A stretch of 57,254 nt of DNA from Planctomycetaceae bacterium UBA2671 (GTDB lineage: Bacteria > Planctomycetota > Planctomycetia > Planctomycetales > Planctomycetaceae). The translations under genes were made by a program, and so were the position numbers. The stretch is taken from assembly GCA_002359185.1 (NCBI GenBank), contig DEML01000076.1, forward strand, positions 1 to 57,254, in the 5' to 3' direction. Below are positions 37,857 through 43,925 of this stretch, one piece after another. The notes under the pieces are model-generated. The model ran no database searches. It worked only from the letters and a program-made list of their open reading frames with translations, and had not been told where the DNA came from. Numbering within the stretch: position 1 is the first letter of the stretch; each line of letters opens with the position of its first letter.

Positions 37857-37983
37857 ATTGATAATCTCCAAAAATAAATGACATTCGGGAATCGTGTACG
37901 TCTTTAGACCAGCGTTTTTGAATCTCTAAACTTCGCTGGCGAATCTCTTCCTGAGAAGGTGATTCTTTCTTTGAGTCACTCAC
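37849..37983 (-). CDS. 44-aa hypothetical protein with EIRQ...EIQ-Trp motif
   Basis: GTG 37983 overlaps the stop of the 57-aa gene (GTGA). It encodes SDSKKESPSQEEIRQRSLEI followed by QKRWSKD and SRMSFIFGDYQYE. The block EEIRQ(x5)EIQ+xW also occurs in the 54-aa gene at 38779-38943, so the two are probably related. Charged, helical. Probably a small regulatory or adaptor protein of the element. Confidence 0.6.
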   Translation of the reverse strand: MSDSKKESPSQEEIRQRSLEIQKRWSKDVHDSRMSFIFGDYQYE

Positions 37984-38153
37984 GCGACAGCCCCCCTCAG
38001 TTTCTCGTCAATTGCCTGGTTGACGAAATCATCGAGATCGACGCCCGATGTCTCCAGATGCGAGAACAGCCGTTCTGCCGTTGCCAGCTCCACAATTGCT
38101 GGCAAGTCGTAATGATGAACCGCCGCCCGTTTCCCACTTCGTGAAAATACCAT
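37980..38153 (-). CDS. 57-aa hypothetical protein, first of the small-gene operon
   Basis: The frame is open to 38201, but ATG 38153 has an excellent ribosome binding site (ggggaggg) and avoids a hairpin terminator, so MVFSRSGKRAAVHHYDLPAI is the likely start. The remainder is VELATAERLFSHLETSGVDL and DDFVNQAIDEKLRGAVA. Helical, with a C-terminal part resembling small regulator families. It overlaps the next gene by 4 bp. Confidence 0.65.
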   Translation of the reverse strand: MVFSRSGKRAAVHHYDLPAIVELATAERLFSHLETSGVDLDDFVNQAIDEKLRGAVA

Positions 38154-38185
38154 TGGTTTTCCCTCCCCGCTTTGCGTGAGTGCAT

Positions 38186-38226
38186 GAAAAAACCCGGACA
38201 TGGAAGGTGGTGGACTTCCAAGCCGG
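38186..38226 (-). terminator. Leader terminator upstream of the small-gene operon
   Basis: Minus strand: acccgg / ccgggt outer stem and tggaag / cttcca inner stem, followed by TTTTTT. It lies 33 bp before the start of the first small gene and therefore would stop transcripts entering from the right, or attenuate a promoter in 38227-38370. Confidence 0.65.
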
Positions 38227-38266
38227 GTGATTGAAACAGCTCACGCCGTTTGCATTGAATTGTCAG

Positions 38267-38319
38267 ATATACCAGTCCCACCACGAACCAGCATTTCAGG
38301 AATATACCTGGTATATACC
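38267..38319. promoter_or_regulatory. Putative operator with three atatacc half-sites
   Basis: atatacc occurs at 38267-38273, 38302-38308 and 38313-38319 in direct orientation, and atatacc-t-ggtatat (38302-38316) is a perfect 7-bp-arm palindrome. It sits between the leftward small-gene operon and the rightward ribbon-helix-helix gene at 38371, the expected position of an autoregulatory operator. Confidence 0.5.
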
Positions 38320-38370
38320 TTGTTCGTCCAGCGTACTTTCTAAAAATATTTGAATTGATACGATTTGGGA

Positions 38371-38541
38371 ATGTCAGCAAGTAACGACGACAGAATGTTT
38401 ATTAAGTGCCGAAGTGCAGATAAGGACCAGTGGAAACAAGCCGCTGAGCAGTCCGGCAGGTCGCTTTCTAATTGGGTGATCTGGAATCTGAACATAATCG
38501 CCGAAAATGAGTTAAAAGCCGCTGAGAAGAAATCGAAATAA
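38371..38541 (+). CDS. Ribbon-helix-helix-type regulator, 56 aa
   Basis: ATG 38371 to TAA 38541. Sequence MSASNDDRMFIKCRSADKDQ WKQAAEQSGRSLSNWVIWNL NIIAENELKAAEKKSK. A short beta strand (RMFIKCRS), helix A (DKDQWKQAAEQSG), and the RHH turn RSLSNWVIWNL give the Arc/MetJ/CopG pattern. A second possible start is Met9. The upstream sequence tttggga is too close for a textbook ribosome binding site. Such proteins repress their own promoter, and an atatacc palindrome lies 55 bp upstream. It is the only rightward gene in the element and reads into the palindrome array. Confidence 0.65.
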   Translation: MSASNDDRMFIKCRSADKDQWKQAAEQSGRSLSNWVIWNLNIIAENELKAAEKKSK

Positions 38542-38543
38542 AT

Positions 38544-38777
38544 GTCTCCCATGGGCGTGACGTGTTGCCCATGGGAGACACCTGCAACATTGTTGCACCT
38601 GGTAACAGTTACCACCCGAACCTCAACATTGTTGAGGTTGAACCTCGCAAGTTGCGAGGTTGTCATCGGATGACACCTGACTTCGTTTTAAACGAAGTGA
38701 CTTCGCAATTTGCGAAGTGGAGAAGCGAACTTCCGCAGTTGGTGAATTTCACCACCTGACTTGCAACCGTTGCAAGT
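38544..38777. repeat. Array of about eleven different tandem palindromes
   Basis: Consecutive near-perfect palindromes, most with a single central base: gtctcccatggg/cccatgggagac (38544-38579), TGCAACA/TGTTGCA (centre 38590), TGGTAAC/GTTACCA (38607), AACCTCAACA/TGTTGAGGTT (38629), AACCTCGCAA/TTGCGAGGTT (38651), TGTCATC/GATGACA (38668), ACTTCGTTT/AAACGAAGT (38689), ACTTCGCAA/TTGCGAAGT (38709), a degenerate GAAG/CTTC (38727), TGGTGAA/TTCACCA (38747), ACTTGCAAC/GTTGCAAGT (38768). Centres are 17-22 bp apart after the first. It starts 2 bp after one stop codon and ends 1 bp before the other, between convergent genes. Not a CRISPR: units are unlike one another. Confidence 0.9.
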
Positions 38778-38778
38778 G

Positions 38779-38943
38779 CTACCGATCCCCGCCCCAATCC
38801 CTCGCCGCTTGTGGCTCCACCCATCGCCTGGACGATCCGGTTTCCCTTTCCCGCCATTGTGCCGGAGTCCATTCGCGTTGAATCTCACGGCACGCCTGGC
38901 GGATTTCCTCGGGGCTCGGCAGATAATCGATTTCATCTCTCAT
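38779..38943 (-). CDS. 54-aa hypothetical protein, EIRQ...EIQ-Trp motif
   Basis: ATG 38943 immediately follows the stop of the upstream gene (TAA-ATG), consistent with coupled translation. Sequence MRDEIDYLPSPEEIRQACRE followed by IQREWTPAQWRERETGSSRR and WVEPQAARDWGGDR. It shares EEIRQ(x5)EIQ-x-x-W with the 44-aa gene at 37849. Strongly charged; probably helical. Its stop codon abuts the palindrome array. Function unknown. Confidence 0.65.
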   Translation of the reverse strand: MRDEIDYLPSPEEIRQACREIQREWTPAQWRERETGSSRRWVEPQAARDWGGDR

Positions 38944-39996
38944 TTACTCATTCCGTTTGAGTTGCCGAAGTGGTTTCTTCTTTGTCTCGCCCACCAGTTC
39001 TCTGAGCAGTCGATTTGATTCGTCAATCTGGGCCCGGGTCGCTGGAAGTGCATCAACAGTTCCGGCCTGTGATTGCCGTCTATCGCTCGACTGAGAATCG
39101 TAATAGGAATTCGCGTTCTGAATTCTGCTGAGGGTTGCAGGGTCCACAGCTTCTAAGAATTGCCGCGATTCCTGAGAGCGAACAAAAGCCGAGTCACCAC
39201 CGAAGGGATAAGCCGCCGCTTTCTCTAAGGTTTGCCACATATATTCACCGATGTAGCCAGCACCGCCCATCGATTCCTGTGCTTGTGTCAGACGCTTGTT
39301 TCTGATCGTCGCGGCAAAATTCGCGTAGGTCGCTTCCTGACTGAAAGCCAGTGCCTGCAGGTTTTCAGATTCCTGCAAAGCTTGTGGAGCCGCGATTTCA
39401 GGAATGAGTGAATTCAATCCGATTTTTTGCCCTGCAAGATTCGTTCTTTGAGCTTCATTGATTTTCGAGATTGCTTCCTCGAACAGATCCATGTTCTTCA
39501 AAAGCGTATCGAAACCGGCCACAGATTCTTTGCGTCCGAAATATTTGAACAGTTCCTCGCCGTTCATATTCATTGCCTGGATGGATTCCAGAGCAGATTT
39601 CAGAGACTTTCCCTCAAACCCGCCAGCCTGTTCGAGAGACGCCAGCAAACTATTGATTTGAGTTCCACCCTGTTCGGCAGATCCGGACGATTTCGCCGCG
39701 ATTGCAGTTGCCGCCAATAATTCCTCATCCGTCATTCTCAAACGGGAAATCGAGCCGCCACCCTTCGCAGCCGATTCGAGTAACGCCTCGGCTGTCGCTG
39801 GTGAGAATGACGACGCCGCAAACGCCTTCGATGCGATATCGTTATAACTTCCAGCCTCAGCCCTGCCGACGCTCGCCTGGAGCGTATCCATCTTGATTGC
39901 CTGGTGACATGAACGGCATCGCCAGAAGTTGACGGCCACTTGCGTTGTGTCGATGCCTGGCATTCCACAACAGGGACATGTTTCTGATTTACTCAT
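38944..39996 (-). CDS. Zinc-ribbon protein with tape-measure-like core
   Basis: About 350 residues from ATG 39996 (ggagaaat upstream). N-terminus MSKSETCPCCGMPGIDTTQV continues to FWRCRSCHQ, giving two Cys pairs (zinc ribbon). Residues about 45-200 resemble the conserved core of phage tail tape-measure proteins (TP901/phage_TMP type): SKAFAASSFSPATAEALLES, an Ala/Gly-rich GTQINSLLASLEQAGGFEGK block, ELFKYFGRKESVAGFDTLLKN. No membrane segments. Inference: a satellite-encoded tape-measure mimic or tail-assembly interfering protein; the similarity is by eye only. Stop codon is contiguous with the start of the 54-aa gene. Confidence 0.55.
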   Translation of the reverse strand: MSKSETCPCCGMPGIDTTQVAVNFWRCRSCHQAIKMDTLQASVGRAEAGSYNDIASKAFAASSFSPATAEALLESAAKGGGSISRLRMTDEELLAATAIAAKSSGSAEQGGTQINSLLASLEQAGGFEGKSLKSALESIQAMNMNGEELFKYFGRKESVAGFDTLLKNMDLFEEAISKINEAQRTNLAGQKIGLNSLIPEIAAPQALQESENLQALAFSQEATYANFAATIRNKRLTQAQESMGGAGYIGEYMWQTLEKAAAYPFGGDSAFVRSQESRQFLEAVDPATLSRIQNANSYYDSQSSDRRQSQAGTVDALPATRAQIDESNRLLRELVGETKKKPLRQLKRNE

Positions 39997-40011
39997 TCTG
40001 ATTTCTCCAAT

Positions 40012-40117
40012 CTGCAACGGTTGCAACGGTTCAACGGTTTTCTAACAAAGTGCCCCGTGTGCGTGTGTATGGGAAAGTTTACGGAAAACACTGCAAACCG
40101 TTGCAACCATTGCAACA
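40012..40117. repeat. TGCAAC iteron-like cluster
   Basis: TGCAAC/GTTGCA elements: tgcaac-g-gttgca palindrome (40012-40024), further caacgg repeats to 40037, then tgcaaaccgttgcaac, and ttgcaac at 40110. The same hexamer occurs in two palindromes of the array at 38583-38597 and 38759-38777. The position, between the primase gene and the zinc-ribbon gene, suits an origin or operator. Confidence 0.55.
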
Positions 40118-40127
40118 ATCGCCATAA

Positions 40128-42500
40128 CTACTTGTTACGCAAGCCGATACCGTTATACCACCGACCACGCTTATCTGGCATCTGATGAAATCTCTCATTC
40201 AAAATTCTTCCTATCTTGGTTTTCGATGGCAAATTCTCGCCGTTCTGTTCAGCCCATTCCTCGAATTCAGAATAGAAATCGGCAAACTTCATGTTGTAAT
40301 GGTCACCGAGTAGGCATTCCGATTCGATGAATTGACCAACCACATCACTTTCAGATTTGTAATCTTCAGTTGCTTTCAGAACAGTCTCTGGCTCATTCAG
40401 TCCCTGGGATTGCCAATCGAGACACCCTTGAACCATCCAAGCCAATATGCCGCTGGCTTCGTTCCTGAGCTTCTCTGAGAGTCTGTCATCAGCCTGTGAG
40501 CCTTTGAACGTCTCAACGAACGGAACAAGCCGCAGACGTCGCCAGATGCCGTAATCATCGCCGTAGACTTTGGGTTTATGATTCGAGCAAAGCACGATTG
40601 TGTGTGAGGGATCGAATTCAAAGAAATCCTTGTAGAGAAATCGGGCTCGTATCTTATCCCCACCTGTGAGCCCTTTGACGAAAGATTCCTTCAATCGCTT
40701 ATTGGCTTCGGTCTCCACAGCGGAAATAAATCGTTTTCCGAACAAATCAGCCCGTTCAGTCGGATGCCGTTCCGTATCGGAGTCCATCAGCATTTCCGGA
40801 TTCGCTTGCATCGCGTAATCGGTCCCGAGTGTATCGAGAATCGAATTGAGCAAGGTTGACTTGCCATTTGCACCCGAGCCCCAGAACACCGGCAGAATAT
40901 GGTCTCTGACGAGTCCCACCAGAGCAGAGCCGAAAAGCCGCTGCAGGAATGGTATGACGTCGCCATGATTCGCAAACGTCGATTCTAGGAATGAATCCCA
41001 CACCATCGATGGTGATTCAGGATCGTAAACGGTCGGACAAATCACAGTCTGATAATCATCTCGCGAGTGTGGACGAATTGAGCCCGTTCTTAAATCCACA
41101 GTTCCGTTTTGACAGTTGAGCAGCCAAGCATCCTGATTCAATTCAGAGACTGTGACAGGAACAAGACATTGTGCCAGTTTGAGCAGTGATTCGAGCCCCC
41201 TGGCATTTGCGGCCCGTTGCGCGTGACTGAGACACGATTTCTTTTCGATGTCATCTGCGATATCGTGAGCCCGTTTGAATAGCACATCAGAGACAGAGTA
41301 AGCCATTTTGATGACTTGCCCGGTTTCGTCTCGCTTCCATCGCTGGTTATCCCAGATGAGCCACGATTTCCACGGGAAACAATACAGTATGTTTTCACCA
41401 TGCAATTGAATTAACAGTTCAGCATTGGCCCGGTCGGTTGCTTCCTCAATTGAAAATGTCTCTTCGGGCTCCAATTCCGCATAGGGTTGTGAGTCGTCCG
41501 GTTCACCATCGCTGAGAATTTGCGGTTCTGACTTCGGCTTCGGTTTCGGTTTCGAGTTCTTTTTCTGGCCTCGCTTGCTCCAATCGTAAATGCTGGAGTT
41601 TTTCGCAATGGCGTTTTCGATTGTCATCGCGCCGTAGGATCTGCCATCAATATCGTGGATATTATCCCACTTCTGACGCATCAAACCCGATGTCCTGAAA
41701 ATCGAGTCCATAAGTTCAGGATTGCAATCACACCAGAATGCAAGATGGTTGCACAATGCCTGGTCGCAGCTTGACCAATCATCCCCGTGTGAGGATTTAT
41801 CACCCTGGAGAAGCCCGATAACCTTTGCAGCATTCTTTGAACGTCGAATCTTGTCGATAACTCGCTGTTCATCGATGCCAGCCGGAAGCGGTTTCACCTC
41901 GACTTGTCGTTTTTGCTGTTCGGGCTCTGGGAACCACCGGTCCCAAGAATGCCGCAATTGTTGCTGACGATATTCAACGTTCTTCTGCTCGCCGAATGGA
42001 TGCACACCAGTAATACAGAGGAATCTGCCTTTGTCGTAAACCTCGACATCAAGTTCTGTATTTTTGCATCGCTTATCGGGCTTCTGGCCTTCAATGATTA
42101 GATGCAAACCGGTTCCCGATGGACTGATTTCACAATAGGAAGCGAAATAATTGACGCAAGTTCCCGCCATCCCAGAGAGCCGACCATTTGACGGGTTACG
42201 GCAGCCGTCCAGATCAATCAGTACGAGACCATCATCGGCAGTGGTCGCGAACATAAGCCCATCAGCTTTGCCGCTTTGATAGTATTCAACCGCTGTGCTG
42301 AAATCAGACCACGTTGACGGATCGGAAGACTTCGCGTTCCGTCCGGTCTTTGGGTCAATCGGCAGTTTCGTGAACGTCCCTGGCTTATCCTGATTTTCAA
42401 CCGTTCGCCAAACTGTCCATTGGTCAAAGGCTTTGAGAGTATCGGGAATCGATTCAGGTTGAACGGGGGTCAATTGGTCGATGGTTTCTGCAGTAATCAA
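40128..42500 (-). CDS. Primase-polymerase / D5-type helicase
   Basis: About 790 residues; presumed replication initiator of the element. The frame is open to GTG 42515, but ggaggg lies 7 bp before TTG 42500 and gives LITAETIDQLTP, so that start is preferred; either is possible. N-terminal archaeo-eukaryotic primase/NrS-1-like part (FDQWTVWRTVENQD, then DGLVLIDLDGC with metal-binding Asp pair, SPSGTGLHLIIEGQKPD). Middle region is followed by a D5_N-like segment and a superfamily 3 helicase with Walker A WGSGANGKSTLL (about 540) and later IVLCSNHKP. Phage P4 alpha is the functional analogue. Start overlaps the upstream gene's stop region. Confidence 0.9.
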   Translation of the reverse strand: MITAETIDQLTPVQPESIPDTLKAFDQWTVWRTVENQDKPGTFTKLPIDPKTGRNAKSSDPSTWSDFSTAVEYYQSGKADGLMFATTADDGLVLIDLDGCRNPSNGRLSGMAGTCVNYFASYCEISPSGTGLHLIIEGQKPDKRCKNTELDVEVYDKGRFLCITGVHPFGEQKNVEYRQQQLRHSWDRWFPEPEQQKRQVEVKPLPAGIDEQRVIDKIRRSKNAAKVIGLLQGDKSSHGDDWSSCDQALCNHLAFWCDCNPELMDSIFRTSGLMRQKWDNIHDIDGRSYGAMTIENAIAKNSSIYDWSKRGQKKNSKPKPKPKSEPQILSDGEPDDSQPYAELEPEETFSIEEATDRANAELLIQLHGENILYCFPWKSWLIWDNQRWKRDETGQVIKMAYSVSDVLFKRAHDIADDIEKKSCLSHAQRAANARGLESLLKLAQCLVPVTVSELNQDAWLLNCQNGTVDLRTGSIRPHSRDDYQTVICPTVYDPESPSMVWDSFLESTFANHGDVIPFLQRLFGSALVGLVRDHILPVFWGSGANGKSTLLNSILDTLGTDYAMQANPEMLMDSDTERHPTERADLFGKRFISAVETEANKRLKESFVKGLTGGDKIRARFLYKDFFEFDPSHTIVLCSNHKPKVYGDDYGIWRRLRLVPFVETFKGSQADDRLSEKLRNEASGILAWMVQGCLDWQSQGLNEPETVLKATEDYKSESDVVGQFIESECLLGDHYNMKFADFYSEFEEWAEQNGENLPSKTKIGRILNERFHQMPDKRGRWYNGIGLRNK

Positions 42501-42502
42501 GT

Positions 42503-42910
42503 TTAGTCCCTCCACAATTCGTGAGGGCGTTCGTGACGGTCATCAACACCATGCTTGGGAAGATTGCGGGCATAAGTAGCAAAGAATGTCACACCTTTGT
42601 GAAACTCCAACCGCCATAAGAATTCATGCCCCCATTCACAGTGCATCGGGAGACCAACCGCAGAGCCTCGACGAACCTTATGTCGTTCTGTTGAATAGAT
42701 GGTCGTATTATCGTTAGTAGAGATTGCGGTTTGATGTCCCTGGTGCGTTTGCACTTCGCCGATATGAACTTCACCGCAGCCACAAACAGGGCAGCAGAGA
42801 TTATCTTCATCTTTCAGGATGAACTTTGTGGGAATCTTGAAATATCTTGTTTCATCATCTTGAGTATTTAGAATACTCGGATTGATTCCTGAGAACTTGC
42901 CGTTTAACAT
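42503..42910 (-). CDS. Zinc-finger-like hypothetical protein of the element
   Basis: 135 residues, starting MLNGKFSGINPSILNTQDDE. The segment LCCPVCGCGEVHIGEVQTHQ and later PMHCEWGHEFLWRLEFHKG contain several Cys and His that could bind zinc. Immediately upstream of, and overlapping by a few bases with, the primase, so translation is coupled. Accessory replication role is inferred only from position. Confidence 0.7.
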   Translation of the reverse strand: MLNGKFSGINPSILNTQDDETRYFKIPTKFILKDEDNLCCPVCGCGEVHIGEVQTHQGHQTAISTNDNTTIYSTERHKVRRGSAVGLPMHCEWGHEFLWRLEFHKGVTFFATYARNLPKHGVDDRHERPHELWRD

Positions 42911-43015
42911 TGTGTTAGGTTACTTTCAAAGAGTGCCCGTCCGACTTTTCCCGAAGTTTGGCGGGCATTTTTTGTGCCTGCCGGTAGTCTGCGAGCATTG
43001 CGATTGTCGCTATTA

Positions 43016-43228
43016 CTATTCGTTATCCGCGACTGTTACGGTCTTCTGGTTTTCAATCCAAGAATCTAAATCCTGGACATCAAACCGCAGCGACTTGCCC
43101 GCCCGTACTGATGGGAAATCTCCATCCTTCGACATCTGCCAGATTTTCCGCTCGCATAATCCGAGGTAAGCAGCCGCTTGCCGAGTGTTCAAAAGTCGCG
43201 ACTGTTCTGTTGTTGAAACTGAAATCAT
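43016..43228 (-). CDS. Excisionase/AlpA-type HTH protein
   Basis: About 70 residues from ATG 43228 (ggagaaaaaa before it; an upstream ATG at 43240 is less likely). Winged-HTH of the excisionase family: LLNTRQAAAYLGLCERKIWQ then MSKDGDFPSVRAGKSLRFDV followed by DLDSWIENQ. Such proteins bind and bend att DNA or activate integrase expression. First protein gene of the leftward operon. A stretch of 105 bp separates it from the next gene. Confidence 0.88.
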   Translation of the reverse strand: MISVSTTEQSRLLNTRQAAAYLGLCERKIWQMSKDGDFPSVRAGKSLRFDVQDLDSWIENQKTVTVADNE

Positions 43229-43507
43229 TTTTTTCTCCATAAAATCTTAAAAATTGAAAATCCTGCCAACATCTGCATTGACCTGTTTTAGAACATTTCA
43301 ATAACCTCCCCGAAGTATCAGGCCCCGCTGCACCGTTAATCTTGTATCGTGGTGCACTGTTTACGCTTTTTCCCGGATGGATCGCAATCCCACTTGTCTC
43401 TAAAGAATAGAGGTTGTGGAAAAATTCGTAAAAATGCTTTATGAAATCCCTGTTTTCAGGCTCGAAAAACTTAAGATTCATTTTGCACCACACTTATAAA
43501 AGTCCAC
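43229..43507. other. Leader between the terminator and the excisionase gene
   Basis: About 280 bp. An open frame (minus, 43493 to 43080) overlaps the excisionase in another frame and is judged fortuitous. A tgcacc / ggtgca inverted repeat is present near 43330-43357. No gene is called. Confidence 0.4.
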
Positions 43508-43546
43508 AAAAAAAAGGCAGCCCCTCCACTGGAAGGACTGCCTTTT
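43508..43546 (-). terminator. Rho-independent terminator in the element leader
   Basis: Minus strand: aaaaggcag / ctgcctttt nine-base stem around a 17-nt loop, followed by eight T residues. There is no protein gene immediately upstream of it. Confidence 0.75.
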
Positions 43547-43779
43547 GGCTATATGAATGACTGTATGTGTCACTCGCGCAAAGGTCACGTTCATCCAGTA
43601 ACTTTCATTGGCATATTGCCGCTGGAAGTCATTTCTCAATTAATGAGAAAATTTGGAATGACGTGCTTCCTTTTTGCACGCTTGATAAATCAACTGGGCG
43701 ATTCCATTCATGCCGCTTACGAGATTTAACAATTTAACACATCACATTTGGAACTAAAATCATTTGGATTCCGCATGTG
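43508..43779 (-). ncRNA. Candidate small RNA or transcription leader
   Basis: A strong promoter (43786-43814, minus) and a terminator (43508-43546, minus) enclose about 270 bp without a convincing gene. It contains a tttctca / tgagaaa hairpin (43632-43650). Only tiny frames occur (23 aa from MNGIAQLIYQ). It could be a regulatory RNA, or an attenuated leader of the excisionase-primase operon. Purely predicted. Confidence 0.35.
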
Positions 43780-43785
43780 TCTACA

Positions 43786-43814
43786 ATCATAACGCATGGT
43801 ATGAAATCAGTCAA
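43786..43814 (-). promoter_or_regulatory. Strong sigma-70-type promoter near the right end of the element
   Basis: Minus strand TTGACT, 17-bp spacer, TATGAT; five of six matches in both boxes. It fires leftward into the element. Confidence 0.55.
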
Positions 43815-43911
43815 CCACTGCGACATCGCTTATAACCCAAAGTGCGCCGTATTATGCGCCTCGGCATAAGAGAAATGCAGGATGCCTAGCCGAAAACCTC
43901 GATAGTTCGCA

Positions 43912-43925
43912 TCCTACCGGGGGAG
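43912..43925 (+). other. attR core of the integrative element
   Basis: tcctaccgggggag, identical to the tRNA-Asn 3' end at 36148-36161. The next base is already inside a transposase coding remnant, so the boundary is sharp. Confidence 0.9.

Larger units (their letters stand above)
36148..43925. mobile_element. 7.8-kb integrative element (phage satellite-like) in tRNA-Asn
   Basis: Bounded by a 14-bp direct repeat of the tRNA-Asn 3' end. Contents from left: integrase, Cys-ribbon protein, three short overlapping genes, a divergent ribbon-helix-helix gene, a palindrome array, a 54-aa gene, a zinc-ribbon/tape-measure-like gene, a primase-helicase, a zinc-finger-like gene and an excisionase-like gene. 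No capsid, portal, terminase, relaxase or secretion gene is visible. The integrase-excisionase-primase set with no packaging genes is the typical pattern of P4-like or PICI-like phage satellites. A cryptic plasmid-like island is an alternative. The host gene order resumes on the right within a truncated transposase. Confidence 0.85.

Noticed and set aside
38562..38759. Plus-strand 65-codon frame through the palindrome array
   Set aside because: It starts with TTG without a ribosome binding site, and the sequence is explained by the palindromes. It remains a possible alternative only if homologs conserve the frame.
38544..38777. CRISPR array
   Set aside because: No recurrent direct repeat and no spacers of constant size; each unit is an independent palindrome.
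42933..42976. Plus-strand terminator-like hairpin between the excisionase and zinc-finger genes
   Set aside because: The stem tgcccg / cgggca is followed by six T residues on the plus strand, but no plus-strand gene precedes it. Too short and mismatched to call.
43080..43493. 137-aa minus-strand frame overlapping the excisionase gene
   Set aside because: It overlaps the well-supported HTH gene in another frame; its second half has no coding character.
43650..43750. Small frames MRKFGMTCFL (plus) and MNGIAQLIYQ (minus)
   Set aside because: Fewer than 30 codons, no ribosome binding site, no sign of conservation visible from one sequence.
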